Below are positions 31,824 to 40,059 of a stretch of DNA of 64,000 nucleotides, piece after piece; position 1 is the stretch's first letter, and every line of letters starts with the position of its first letter. Location of the stretch: NCBI GenBank assembly GCA_963823565.1, contig CAWGLR010000003.1, positions 806,001-870,000 on the forward strand, in the 5' to 3' direction. The position numbers and the translations under genes are program-made. A model generated the notes under the pieces. It searched no databases and was not told the DNA's origin. It worked only from the letters and a program-made list of their open reading frames with translations. Source of the stretch: RHKX01 sp963823565 (GTDB taxonomy: Bacteria; Actinomycetota; Thermoleophilia; Solirubrobacterales; 70-9).

Positions 31824-33768
31824 TCTTCGGCCAGGACGAAAACCGCGCCCCGACGCATTCCCAGTTCTCGTTCCGGGTCGCCGTGCTCGGCGGGACCGCC
31901 CTCGTCGTCTTCGCGGCGATCTTCTTCCGGCTCTGGTTCGTCGAGGTCCTCTCCGGCGAGGCGTACCTCCGCGAGGCCAACACCAACCGCGTCCGCGAGG
32001 TCAAGATCCCTGCTCCGCGCGGGAACATCCTCGACGCCAACGGCCACCTGCTCGTCGGCAACGAGAGCTCGATCTCGCTGCAGGTGCAGCGCGACAAGCT
32101 GTTCCGCAACCCCGCCGACCGCGAGCGCGAGCTGAAGAAGCTGAGCGAGGTCGCGGACATGTCCGTCTGGAAGATCAAGAAGGAGATCCGCGAGCAGACG
32201 AAGGTCCTGCCCGCCAGCCCGGTGACGCTGGACCAGAAGGTCCCCTTCGACCTCGTCGCCTACCTGCGCGAGCGCCAGGACCAGTTCCCGGGCGTCACCG
32301 CGGGGCAGGTCTCGGTCCGCAAGTACCCGGAGGGGACGCTGGGAGCCCACCTCTTCGGCTACGTCGCCGAGATCGGCCCCGAGCAGCTCAAGGAGCCCGC
32401 CTACGACGGCCTCGACCCCGGCGACCAGATCGGCGCCAGCGGCCTCGAGGCGCAGTACGACAACATCCTCCGCGGTCGCAACGGCGCCGTCCGCGTCCAG
32501 GTCGACGCGATGGGCGAGCCCCGCGGCCGCCAGCTCTCGCGACTCGAGCCGGAGCCCGGCGAGAACCTCGTTCTCACGCTCGACGAGAAGGTGCAGAAGG
32601 CGGGGGAGGCAGCGATCGGCAGCTACGGCCTCCCGGGCGCGTTCGTGGCGATGGACGTTCGCGACGGCTCGGTCCTCGGCATGGGCTCCTTCCCGAACTA
32701 CGATCCGAACGTCTACGTCCCGCCGGTCTCGACCGACAAGATCGACGCCCTCACCAACGCCGAGTCGGAGCCGCTGCTCAACCGCGCGATCCAGGGCGAC
32801 TACCCGACCGGCTCGACGTTCAAGCTGATCACCGCCACCGCGGCGCTCGAGGAGGGGGTCATCGCTCGGCGACCGAGATCTACAACGACGTCGGCTTCAT
32901 CGACCTCGGCAACGGCGACAAGCGCACCAACGCCGGCGACGAGGCCTACGGCGCGGTCGACATGATCGACGCCCTCCGCGTCTCCTCCGACTCTACTTCT
33001 ACACGCTCGGAATCGCGATGGAGAACGTGTACGAGGACACCGGCCAGGAGATCCTCCAGGACTGGGCGAAGCGCTACGGCTTCGGCAGCCTCACCGGCAT
33101 CGACCTGCCCGCGGAGGGCGCCGGGCTCGTGCCGACGCCCGAGTGGCGGAACGATCTCTACGAGCAGGCCGCCGACCCCGACTCGTGCGGCGGCGAGAAG
33201 CGGCTCTTCCAGCGACGACTGCTTCGAGACCGACCGGCCGTGGTCGGTCGGCGACAACGTCAACCTCTCGGTCGGGCAGGGCGACCTCGGCGCGACGCCC
33301 CTGCAGCTCGCGGTCGCGTACGCGGCGCTCGGCAACGGCGGGCAGATCGTCCGTCCGCACCTCGGCGACCGGGCCGAGAACGCCGAGGGACAGGCGACGC
33401 AGGAGATCGAGCCGGCGCCCGCACGCGAGATCGACATCTCGCCGGAGACGCACGACACGATCATGGAGGGCCTGCGGCAGGCCGCGAACGAGCCGGGCGG
33501 CACGTCCTACGACGTCTTCGGGAACTTCCCGATCGAGGTCGCGGGCAAGACCGGCACCGCGGAGAAGACCGACCAGGAGGACCAGGCGTGGTACGCGGTC
33601 CTGGCTCCCGCCGACGACCCGCAGTACGTCGTCGTGACCACGATCGAGCGCGGCGGCTTCGGCGCCACCACCGCCGCGCCCGCCGCCTGTGCGATCCTGG
33701 CTCAGATCTTCAAGGACCAGGGGGCCAGGCCGACCGACTGCGGCTCGACCAGCTCCGGCTACGAGTGA
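31820..33768 (+). pseudogene. mrdA: Penicillin-binding protein 2 (MrdA), three frameshifts
   Basis: The probable start is CTG 31820 (CTGA overlap with mreD, AGGAG just upstream); GTG 31883 would begin right at the membrane helix. The dimerisation domain includes 'EVKIPAPRGNILDANGHLL'. The transpeptidase domain has the active Ser in 'YPTGSTFKLITA' and KTG in 'EVAGKTGTAEKTD'. Frame changes occur near 32868 (one base missing), 32992 (one missing) and 33212 (net +1), after which the product reads normally to 'GYE'. Restored length is about 649 residues. It cross-links lateral wall peptidoglycan with RodA. Three indels in an essential gene point to sequence errors. Confidence 0.83.
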
Positions 33769-33772
33769 TCCC

Positions 33773-34945
33773 ATGCCCACGCTAGCCCAGCCACAGACAT
33801 TCGACGAGCGCAGCGCCGGCTTCGCCGCGCGCACGGGCTTCCTCCGCCTCGACCCCACGGTCGCGCTGGCGGGGGTCGGGCTGATCGCCTGCAGCATCGT
33901 CACCCTGGCGACGACCTTCGGCAACGACCTCTCGATCCGCCAGAGCATCTACGCGGTGATCGGCATCGCGCTGATGCTCGTCCTCGCGCGGATCGACTAC
34001 TCGCGCTTCCGCGAGCTCCGCGTCGGCATCTATACGGCGATGATCTTCTCGATCGTCGCCGTGCTCGTCCTCGGGGCCGCCGCCCGCGGCTCGCGCCGCT
34101 GGATCGAACTGCCTTTCTTCACCTTCCAGCCGTCGGAGCTGGGCAAGCTTCTGCTCGTCCTCGCCCTCGCCGGCTTCGTCATCGATCGCGCGCGGCGCCA
34201 GTCCGAATGGCGGCGCACCGTGCGATTGCTGCTGCTCGGCCTGGTGCCGGCAGCCATCGTTTTCCTACAGCCTGACTTGGGCACGGCGCTGGTCTACGGC
34301 GCGGTCACCCTCGCGATCCTGTTCGTCTCCGGGGTCCGCTGGACGCACTTCGCAGTGCTCGGCGGAATCGCCCTGGCGGCGGTCACGATCGTGCTGGTGA
34401 TCGCTCCCGCGGTCGGTCACCCCGTGCTCCACGGGTATCAGCTCGAGCGGCTGACCTCGTTCCTCAACCCGAGTGACGATCCCGCCGACTCCAGCTATCA
34501 GACCAACCAGGCACTCATCGCCATCGGATCGGGCGGCAAGCTCGGTCGTGGCGAGGAGGCCACGCAGTCGCAGCACGGCTTCTTGCCGGAAGGCCAAACC
34601 GACTTCGTCTTCGCCGTCGTGGCGGAGCGATGGGGTTTCGCCGGCGCGGCTCTAGTTCTATCCCTATACGCCCTGCTCATCTGGCGGGCGCTGCGGATAA
34701 CGACTCTCTCGAAGAACTTGTACGGGAGCATGATCGGCGCGGGTATCGCGGCGATGCTCCTCTTCCAGGTTTTCGTCAACGTCGGGATGAACCTCGGGCT
34801 GATGCCCGTCACGGGGATCCCGCTGCCGTTGATGAGCTACGGAGGCACATCCGTGCTGGTCACCTTCATGGCGATCGGCATGCTTCAGAGCGTCTACGTC
34901 CAATCGCAGCTCGCCTCGCCCGGCAGGGCAAGAAAGACGCTCTGA
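33773..34945 (+). CDS. rodA: RodA, SEDS-family peptidoglycan glycosyltransferase
   Basis: 390 residues from ATG 33773, five bases after the mrdA stop. About ten membrane helices. SEDS signatures: 'GSRRWIELPFFTFQPSELGKLLLVLALAG', 'LQPDLGTALVYG', the large loop 'LNPSDDPADSSYQTNQALIAIGSGG', 'HGFLPEGQTDFVFAVVAERWGF', and 'GLMPVTGIPLPLMSYGGTSV'. It polymerises lipid II for elongation together with PBP2 (MrdA). GC content falls somewhat in the 3' half compared with the mre genes. Confidence 0.96.
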   Translation: MPTLAQPQTFDERSAGFAARTGFLRLDPTVALAGVGLIACSIVTLATTFGNDLSIRQSIYAVIGIALMLVLARIDYSRFRELRVGIYTAMIFSIVAVLVLGAAARGSRRWIELPFFTFQPSELGKLLLVLALAGFVIDRARRQSEWRRTVRLLLLGLVPAAIVFLQPDLGTALVYGAVTLAILFVSGVRWTHFAVLGGIALAAVTIVLVIAPAVGHPVLHGYQLERLTSFLNPSDDPADSSYQTNQALIAIGSGGKLGRGEEATQSQHGFLPEGQTDFVFAVVAERWGFAGAALVLSLYALLIWRALRITTLSKNLYGSMIGAGIAAMLLFQVFVNVGMNLGLMPVTGIPLPLMSYGGTSVLVTFMAIGMLQSVYVQSQLASPGRARKTL

Positions 34946-34956
34946 GGTGAGCCACT

Positions 34957-36861
34957 TTGAAGAAGAAGATCCTCGTATCGGTTGACGCCGGCGAAACGCG
35001 CGTAGCCGTACTCGAAGCAAAGGGGGCCGCTCGCTCGAGCGACGGCCGCCGCAAGGAATCCACCGGCGGCTCGAAGGGCCGCTCCGACGACTGGCGGGTC
35101 GGTGAGCTCTACGTCGAGCGCCGCGGATCGCGCTCGATCGTCGGCAACATCTACAAGGGGGTCGTCGACAACGTCCTGCCCGGGATGGAGGCGGCGTTCG
35201 TCGACATCGGGCTGGAGCGCAACGGCTTCCTCCACGTCGACGAGATCGTCACCCCCGACGGCAAGGCGCAGCCCAAGCGCGGCCACGGCAAGGGGCGGCG
35301 GATCGACGAGCTGCTCAAGCGCGGTCAGGAGATCGTCGTCCAGGCGGTCAAGGACCCGCTGAAGACGAAGGGCGCGCGCCTTTCGATGCAGGTCTCGATC
35401 GCCGGCCGCTACCTGGTCTACATGCCACAGGGGGCCGGGATCGGCGTCAGCCGGCGGATGCCGGACAAGGAGCGCACGCAGATGCGCAAGAGCCTCGAGA
35501 AGCTCCACAAGGCCAACGGCGAGAAGGGCGGCTACATCGTCCGCACCGCCGCGCAGGGGGCAAAGCTCGAGGACTTCGAGCGCGAGATCTCCTACCTGCA
35601 CAAGCTGACCGAGGTGCTCGAGCGGCGCTCGGCCGAGGTCGACGCCCCCGCCCTCGTCTTCCAGGAGGCCGACCTGCCGATCCGCGTCCTCCGCGACGTG
35701 CTCGGCAGCGAGTTCGACGGCGCCGAGATCGACGACCAGAAGCAGTTCGAGCGGGTCACCTCGTTCTTCCAGCGCACGGCGCCGGAGCTCGTCGACTCGG
35801 TGAAGATGCACTCGCACTCCGAGCACCTCTTCGAGCGCCACGGCGCCGAGGAGGCGTTCCGCTCGACCCTCTCCCGCCGGGTCGACTTGCCCTCGGGCGG
35901 CTATCTGATCGTCGACTACGCCGAGGCGCTGACGGTGATCGACATCAACACCGGCAGCTTCACCGGCAAGGGTAAGGGCCGCCTCGAGGACACGATCACG
36001 AAGGTCAACGTCGAGGCGGCCGACGAGGTCGTCCGCCAGCTCCGGCTGCGCGACATCGGCGGGATCATCGTCATCGACTTCATCGACATGGCGCGGGCCA
36101 AGAACCGCGACCAGGTGCTGAAGACCCTCCGCAAGGCGCTCGACGAGGACCGGACCAAGACCTACGTGGTCGAGGTCTCGCCGCTCGGGCTGGTCGAGAT
36201 GACGCGGCAGAACGTCACCGACGGCGTCCGCGAGATCCTCACCGAGAAGTGCCCGACCTGTGACGGCGAGGGCGTGGTTCGCTCCGCCGAGACGGTCGCG
36301 ATCGAGTCGCTGCGCAAGCTGCGCGACGTCGTCGAGCGGGACGCGAAGTCCGGGGCTTACCTGATCCGGGTCAACCCGAAGGTCGCGCGCGAGCTGATGC
36401 GCCACGACAGCGGCCTGCTCGAGCTCGAGGAGGAGCTCGGCAAGGTCTTCCTGTTCGAGGGCGGCGACGCGCTGCCGATCGACACCTTCGAGGTCGCCGA
36501 ATCCGGCGATCGCGAGGAGATCGAGCGCCGGGCGCTGCCGTTCCAGGTCGACGACGAGGTCCTGCTGACCATCGACGAGCCGCACATGTACAACCCCGGC
36601 GACGCGGTCGCCCGGGTCGACGCGCTGGTGATCACCGTGACCGGCGCCGCGCCGCTCGTCGGTCAACGCAAGCTTGTCCGGATCCAGAGCATCGATCGCT
36701 CCTCCGGAGTGGCCGAGCTGGTCGACGGAGTCCCAGAGGGCGCGGCGGCCGGTGACGATTCCGCCGACTCTCTAGAATCCGGCACTCGGCGCCGCGGCCG
36801 CAGAGGCGGACGGCGCCGTTCCCGCGCCGGGAGCGGTTCCCGGCCGGGCAACGAAGACTGA
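34957..36861 (+). CDS. rng: Ribonuclease E/G family endoribonuclease
   Basis: 634 residues, TTG start with GAGGTGAG upstream. The S1 domain lies at about 45-130 ('GNIYKGVVDNVLPGMEAAFVDIGLERNGFLHV'). The DNase I-like catalytic part has 'VIDINTGSFTGKG' and 'GGIIVIDFIDM', carrying the Mg2+ Asp pair. The zinc-link 'KCPTCDGEG' has C432 and C435. The C-terminus adds a possible TRAM-like beta domain (about 540-590) and a basic RGG/RRR tail. It makes 5'-monophosphate-dependent cuts in mRNA, rRNA and tRNA precursors. It lies directly before rplU-rpmA, the common arrangement in Actinobacteria. Confidence 0.95.
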   Translation: MKKKILVSVDAGETRVAVLEAKGAARSSDGRRKESTGGSKGRSDDWRVGELYVERRGSRSIVGNIYKGVVDNVLPGMEAAFVDIGLERNGFLHVDEIVTPDGKAQPKRGHGKGRRIDELLKRGQEIVVQAVKDPLKTKGARLSMQVSIAGRYLVYMPQGAGIGVSRRMPDKERTQMRKSLEKLHKANGEKGGYIVRTAAQGAKLEDFEREISYLHKLTEVLERRSAEVDAPALVFQEADLPIRVLRDVLGSEFDGAEIDDQKQFERVTSFFQRTAPELVDSVKMHSHSEHLFERHGAEEAFRSTLSRRVDLPSGGYLIVDYAEALTVIDINTGSFTGKGKGRLEDTITKVNVEAADEVVRQLRLRDIGGIIVIDFIDMARAKNRDQVLKTLRKALDEDRTKTYVVEVSPLGLVEMTRQNVTDGVREILTEKCPTCDGEGVVRSAETVAIESLRKLRDVVERDAKSGAYLIRVNPKVARELMRHDSGLLELEEELGKVFLFEGGDALPIDTFEVAESGDREEIERRALPFQVDDEVLLTIDEPHMYNPGDAVARVDALVITVTGAAPLVGQRKLVRIQSIDRSSGVAELVDGVPEGAAAGDDSADSLESGTRRRGRRGGRRRSRAGSGSRPGNED

Positions 36862-36872
36862 ACGGAACGACC

Positions 36873-37481
36873 ATGCCCAACTACGCGATCGTTGAGACAG
36901 GCGGTAAGCAGTACCGCGTCGAGAAGGGTCAATCCCTGCTCGTCGACCGCATCTCCGAGGAGGAGGGCGCGAAGGTGCCGCTGCGCGCGGTCATGTTCCG
37001 CAGCGACGACGACACCGTCCTCGACGCCAAGGACCTCGAGAAGGTCAAGGTCGAGGCGAAGGTCGCCGCCCATGAGCGCGGCGAGAAGATCAAGGTCTTC
37101 AAGTACAAGGCCAAGAAGGGCTACCGCAAGCGCAAGGGACACCGCTCCGAGCTGACCCGCCTCGAGGTCACCGAGGTCGCGATGCTGACGCGCAAGCCCG
37201 CCGCCAAGAAGAAGGCGGAGGATTCCGGCGAGATGACGAAGGCCGAGGAGGAGGCGCCGAAGAAGGCGCCGGCGAAGAAGCCCGCGGCCGAGACCAAGGC
37301 CAAGCCCGCCGAGAAGAAGGCGCCGGCCAAGAAGCCGGCGGCGAAGTCGGAGGCCAAGCCTGCGGCGAAGAAGAAGCCGGCGGCGAAGAAGCCCGCGGCG
37401 AAGAAGCCCGCGGCGAAGAAGCCCGCGGCGAAGAAGAAGCCCGCAGCGAAGAAGCCCGCAGCCGAGAAGGAGACTGACTGA
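36873..37481 (+). CDS. rplU: Ribosomal protein L21 with long Lys/Ala/Pro tail
   Basis: 202 residues. The first ~103 are a complete bL21 ('YAIVETGGKQYRVEKGQSLLVDRI', 'FKYKAKKGYRKRKGHRSELTRLEV'). The remaining ~95 are low complexity, built from repeats of the PAAKK / KKPAAK type, with 'KKPAAKKPAAKKPAAKK' near the end. The tail resembles the basic tails of histone H1 or mycobacterial HupB. L21 binds 23S rRNA; the tail could bind more RNA or DNA. The nucleotide repeats (units like GCGAAGAAGCCC, about 37370-37450) are prone to slippage, so tail length may vary. Confidence 0.95.
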   Translation: MPNYAIVETGGKQYRVEKGQSLLVDRISEEEGAKVPLRAVMFRSDDDTVLDAKDLEKVKVEAKVAAHERGEKIKVFKYKAKKGYRKRKGHRSELTRLEVTEVAMLTRKPAAKKKAEDSGEMTKAEEEAPKKAPAKKPAAETKAKPAEKKAPAKKPAAKSEAKPAAKKKPAAKKPAAKKPAAKKPAAKKKPAAKKPAAEKETD

Positions 37482-37735
37482 TGGCTCACAAGAAGGGGCT
37501 CGGCTCGAGCCGCAACGGCCGCGACTCCAACCCGAAGTACCTTGGCGTCAAGGTCTTCTCCGGCCAGCGCGTCCAGGGCGGCGAGATCATCGTTCGCCAG
37601 CGCGGCACCCGCTTCAACCCTGGTGACGGCGTCGGCCTCGGCCGCGACCACACCATCTTCGCCACCCGCCCCGGCACCGTCGAGTTCAAGTCCGGCCGCC
37701 GCGGCCGGACGATCTCGGTAGTCGAGGGCGAGTAG
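37481..37735 (+). CDS. rpmA: Ribosomal protein L27
   Basis: 84 residues, ATG overlapping the rplU TGA (TGATG). 'MAHKKGLGSSRNGRDSNPKY', 'KVFSGQRVQGGEIIVRQRG', 'NPGDGVGLGRDHTIFA'. The mature-type N-terminus reaches the peptidyl-transferase centre; there is no cleavable N-terminal extension of the Firmicutes type. Confidence 0.98.
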   Translation: MAHKKGLGSSRNGRDSNPKYLGVKVFSGQRVQGGEIIVRQRGTRFNPGDGVGLGRDHTIFATRPGTVEFKSGRRGRTISVVEGE

Positions 37736-37791
37736 GTCCGCCGGCCGCTTCGCGGTCGGTTTGGCAACGAGGGGGCACCGACGGGGTGAGT

Positions 37792-37826
37792 GGGATGAAC
37801 GTTGCGATATGCGCAACGTTCGTCCA
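37792..37826. repeat. 35-bp palindrome with DUF559 start codon in its loop
   Basis: Left arm GGGATGAACGTTGCG (37792-37806), loop ATATG (37807-37811), right arm CGCAACGTTCGTCCA (37812-37826) with two mismatches. The ATG of the DUF559 gene (37809) lies in the loop. The left arm, loop and first ten bases of the right arm are identical to the solo copy at 23246-23280. Confidence 0.92.
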
Positions 37827-38726
37827 TCTCACGCCCTGGACCGGCTGATCGCGCGCCTCGCGGGGCTGCAGCATGGTGTCGTCGCCGCCTGGCAGCTCCG
37901 AGAGGCCGGGCTTGACCGCCATGCAGCGCTGAGGCGGGCCCGCACCGGGCACCTGCACCGCGTCTACCCCGGCGTCTACGCGGTCGGCCACCGCGTCCTG
38001 ACCCCACAGGGGTGGCGTATGGCTGCGGTTCTCGCCGGTGGCCCGCGCACCGTGCTCAGCCATCGGCCCGCCGGCGCCGAATGGGGGATCCGGCACTGGA
38101 GCGGAGGACCGGCCATAACGGTGCGCACCGACCGGCGCATGGCTGACATCGAGATCCATCGGAACCGCCTTCCTCCCGACGAGATCACCGTGCTCGACGG
38201 CATCCCGATCACCACCGTCCCGCGCACCCTGCTCGACCTGGCGACCGTCCTCGACGAGCACGACCTGCTCACCGCCATCGGCGAGGCGGAGAAGCGACGT
38301 CTCTCCGACTCCCTCTCGTTGCCCGACCTACTCGAGCGGCATCGCGGCGAGCGAGGGACCGCCCGGCTGCGATCAGCGATGGAGCGGGTCGGCTACGGAG
38401 TGCCCATCCAGGCCCTCGAGGAAGCCTTCGCCCGCTTCGTCGCCGATCGAGGCCTGCCGCCGCCCGAGCTCAACGCGCACCTCTGGCTTGGCGACCGCTT
38501 CGTCTCCCCCGACTGCCTCTGGCGGGACCGCCGCCTGATCGTCGAGCTGCATTCGATCCGCCACCACGGCACCGGCCCGGCGATCTCGCGAGACGCCGCT
38601 CGCGACCGCCGGCTCCTCCTCGCCGGCTGGAGGGTGATCCACGTGACCTGGGCGCAGCTGCATGACCGGCGCGAGGCGGCGGCGCTCGAGCGCGACCTCC
38701 GGCGCGCCCTCGGGTGCGATCCTTGA
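37809..38726 (+). CDS. AbiEi-domain / DUF559 (PD-(D/E)XK-like) protein, copy B
   Basis: 305 residues from ATG 37809; a TTG at 37761 is possible but would encode the palindrome as protein. The N-terminal winged-helix AbiEi domain is 'LIARLAGLQHGVVAAWQLREAGL', 'RARTGHLHRVYPGVYAVGH', 'GGPRTVLSHRPAGAEWGI'. Next is the linker 'GIPITTVPRTLLDLATVLDEHDL', and the C-terminal DUF559 fold has 'FVSPDCLWRDRRLIVELHS' and 'ARDRRLLLAGWRVIHVTW', where the E-x-D is E-L-H. It sits between rpmA and obgE, which are normally adjacent. The start codon is in the loop of a palindrome, and autoregulation by the AbiEi domain is a reasonable inference. Confidence 0.78.
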   Translation: MRNVRPSHALDRLIARLAGLQHGVVAAWQLREAGLDRHAALRRARTGHLHRVYPGVYAVGHRVLTPQGWRMAAVLAGGPRTVLSHRPAGAEWGIRHWSGGPAITVRTDRRMADIEIHRNRLPPDEITVLDGIPITTVPRTLLDLATVLDEHDLLTAIGEAEKRRLSDSLSLPDLLERHRGERGTARLRSAMERVGYGVPIQALEEAFARFVADRGLPPPELNAHLWLGDRFVSPDCLWRDRRLIVELHSIRHHGTGPAISRDAARDRRLLLAGWRVIHVTWAQLHDRREAAALERDLRRALGCDP

Positions 38727-38729
38727 GCG

Positions 38730-40019
38730 GTGTTCCACGATCGCGCGCGCATATTCGTCGAGGGCGGCCGCGGCGGCGACGGGGTCGTCAGCTTCCGCCG
38801 TGAGGCGCACGTGCCGCGCGGCGGTCCCGACGGCGGCGACGGCGGGCGCGGGGGCGACGTCGTGCTCGTCGCCGACCCCTCCCGGCGCGACCTCGCCTCG
38901 ATGCGCGTTTCCGCTCACCACCGCGCCGGGCGCGGCGGCCACGGCCAGGGCGCGAACAAGCACGGCGCTCGCGGCGAGGACCGGATGGTCCTGGTCCCGC
39001 CGGGGACGACCGTCGAGGGTCTGCACGGCGAGTACTTCGACCTGGTCGAGCCGGGGCAGCGGGCGATCGTGGCGAGCGGCGGTCTCGGCGGCCACGGCAA
39101 CAAGCGCTTCGCCTCCTCGACCCGGCAGGCGCCACGTTTCGCCGAGAGCGGCCTGAAGGGCGACTCAGGCTGGATCGAGCTGCACCTCCGCCTGCTCGCA
39201 GACGCGGGGCTGGTCGGCCTCCCCAATGCCGGCAAGTCGTCGCTCCTCGCGCGGATCACCCGGGCGGCGCCGAAGGTCGCCGACTACCCCTTCACGACGC
39301 TCGAGCCGATCCTCGGGACGATCGACGACGGCGAGCGCCAGCTCGTGATCGCCGACATCCCCGGGCTGATCGAGGGAGCCGCGGCGGGCGCCGGCCTCGG
39401 GCACGAGTTCCTCGCCCACGTCGAGCGCTGCCGGGTGCTCGTCCACCTGCTGGAGCTCGGCCCCGGCACGAACCCCGACGCGGCCTACGCGACGGTCCGC
39501 GCCGAGCTCGCGGCCCACGGGGCCGGCCTCGACCGGCTGCCCGAGATCGTGGCGCTCTCGAAGGCCGACCTGCTGCCCGCCGACGAGGTCGAGCTGGAGC
39601 TGGAGGCCTGGCGCGAGACGCACCCAGGCACGCGCGTCCTGGCGATCTCCTCGGCCACGGGCGCCGGGATCGACGAGCTCGTCGGCGCAGTCTTCGAGCT
39701 GGCGGCCCGGCCGGCCGAGGACGAGCGCCCCGGGCCCGGGGAGCCGGAGTTCGAGTCCGAGCACCGCGTCTACCGCCCGCAGGGCTCCGGCGGCTTCGAC
39801 GTCGTCTGGGTCGAGGACGGCGTCTTCGCCGTCGAGGGGCGAGGCGTCGAGATGCTGGTCGAGCGCCATGACCTCTCCAACCACGAGGCGCTCTCCTACC
39901 TCGAGCGGCGCCTCAACGAGATCGGCGTGGTCAAGGCGCTTCGCGACGCCGGCTTCGAGCCCGGGGACGAGGTGCGGGTCGGCGAGCACGTCTTCGACCT
40001 CGATCCGGGCGCCGCCTGA
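38730..40019 (+). CDS. obgE: Obg-family GTPase
   Basis: 429 residues, GTG 38730, three bases after the DUF559 stop. The Gly-rich Obg fold comes first ('RARIFVEGGRGGDGVVSFRREAHVPRGGPDGGDGGRGGDV'). The G domain follows, with P-loop 'GLPNAGKSS' at 163-171, switch 'YPFTTLEPILGTI', 'IADIPGLIEGA' and 'ALSKADLL' as NKxD equivalent. A C-terminal Obg domain (OCT, about 340-425, 'GFDVVWVEDGVFAVEGRGVEML') is present, as in Actinobacteria and Firmicutes. It is involved in 50S assembly and the stringent response. Confidence 0.96.
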   Translation: MFHDRARIFVEGGRGGDGVVSFRREAHVPRGGPDGGDGGRGGDVVLVADPSRRDLASMRVSAHHRAGRGGHGQGANKHGARGEDRMVLVPPGTTVEGLHGEYFDLVEPGQRAIVASGGLGGHGNKRFASSTRQAPRFAESGLKGDSGWIELHLRLLADAGLVGLPNAGKSSLLARITRAAPKVADYPFTTLEPILGTIDDGERQLVIADIPGLIEGAAAGAGLGHEFLAHVERCRVLVHLLELGPGTNPDAAYATVRAELAAHGAGLDRLPEIVALSKADLLPADEVELELEAWRETHPGTRVLAISSATGAGIDELVGAVFELAARPAEDERPGPGEPEFESEHRVYRPQGSGGFDVVWVEDGVFAVEGRGVEMLVERHDLSNHEALSYLERRLNEIGVVKALRDAGFEPGDEVRVGEHVFDLDPGAA

Positions 40020-40046
40020 GTCGGCGCCGCCCGGGAGGCGCGCCCG

Positions 40047-40052
40047 TAAGCT
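40047..40052 (+). promoter_or_regulatory. -10 box for the PQQ dehydrogenase
   Basis: TAAGCT ends 7 nt before ATG 40060, with no ribosome site, another probable leaderless start. Confidence 0.45.
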
Positions 40053-40059
40053 CCCGGCC

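Noticed and set aside
32990..33220. Programmed ribosomal frameshifting in mrdA
   Set aside because: Three shifts in different directions, no common slippery heptamer and no downstream structure; indel errors explain them more simply.
34957..36861. Full-length RNase E with degradosome scaffold
   Set aside because: At 634 residues with a short basic tail it lacks a long scaffold region, so the RNase E/G (rng-type) label is safer.
37370..37450. GCGAAGAAGCCC repeats as a CRISPR-like or satellite array
   Set aside because: They are in-frame codons of the L21 Lys/Ala/Pro tail, without spacers.
37761..37808. TTG 37761 as start of DUF559 copy B
   Set aside because: The added residues (ATRGHRRGEWDERCD) encode the palindrome arm and have no family similarity; ATG 37809 is better.
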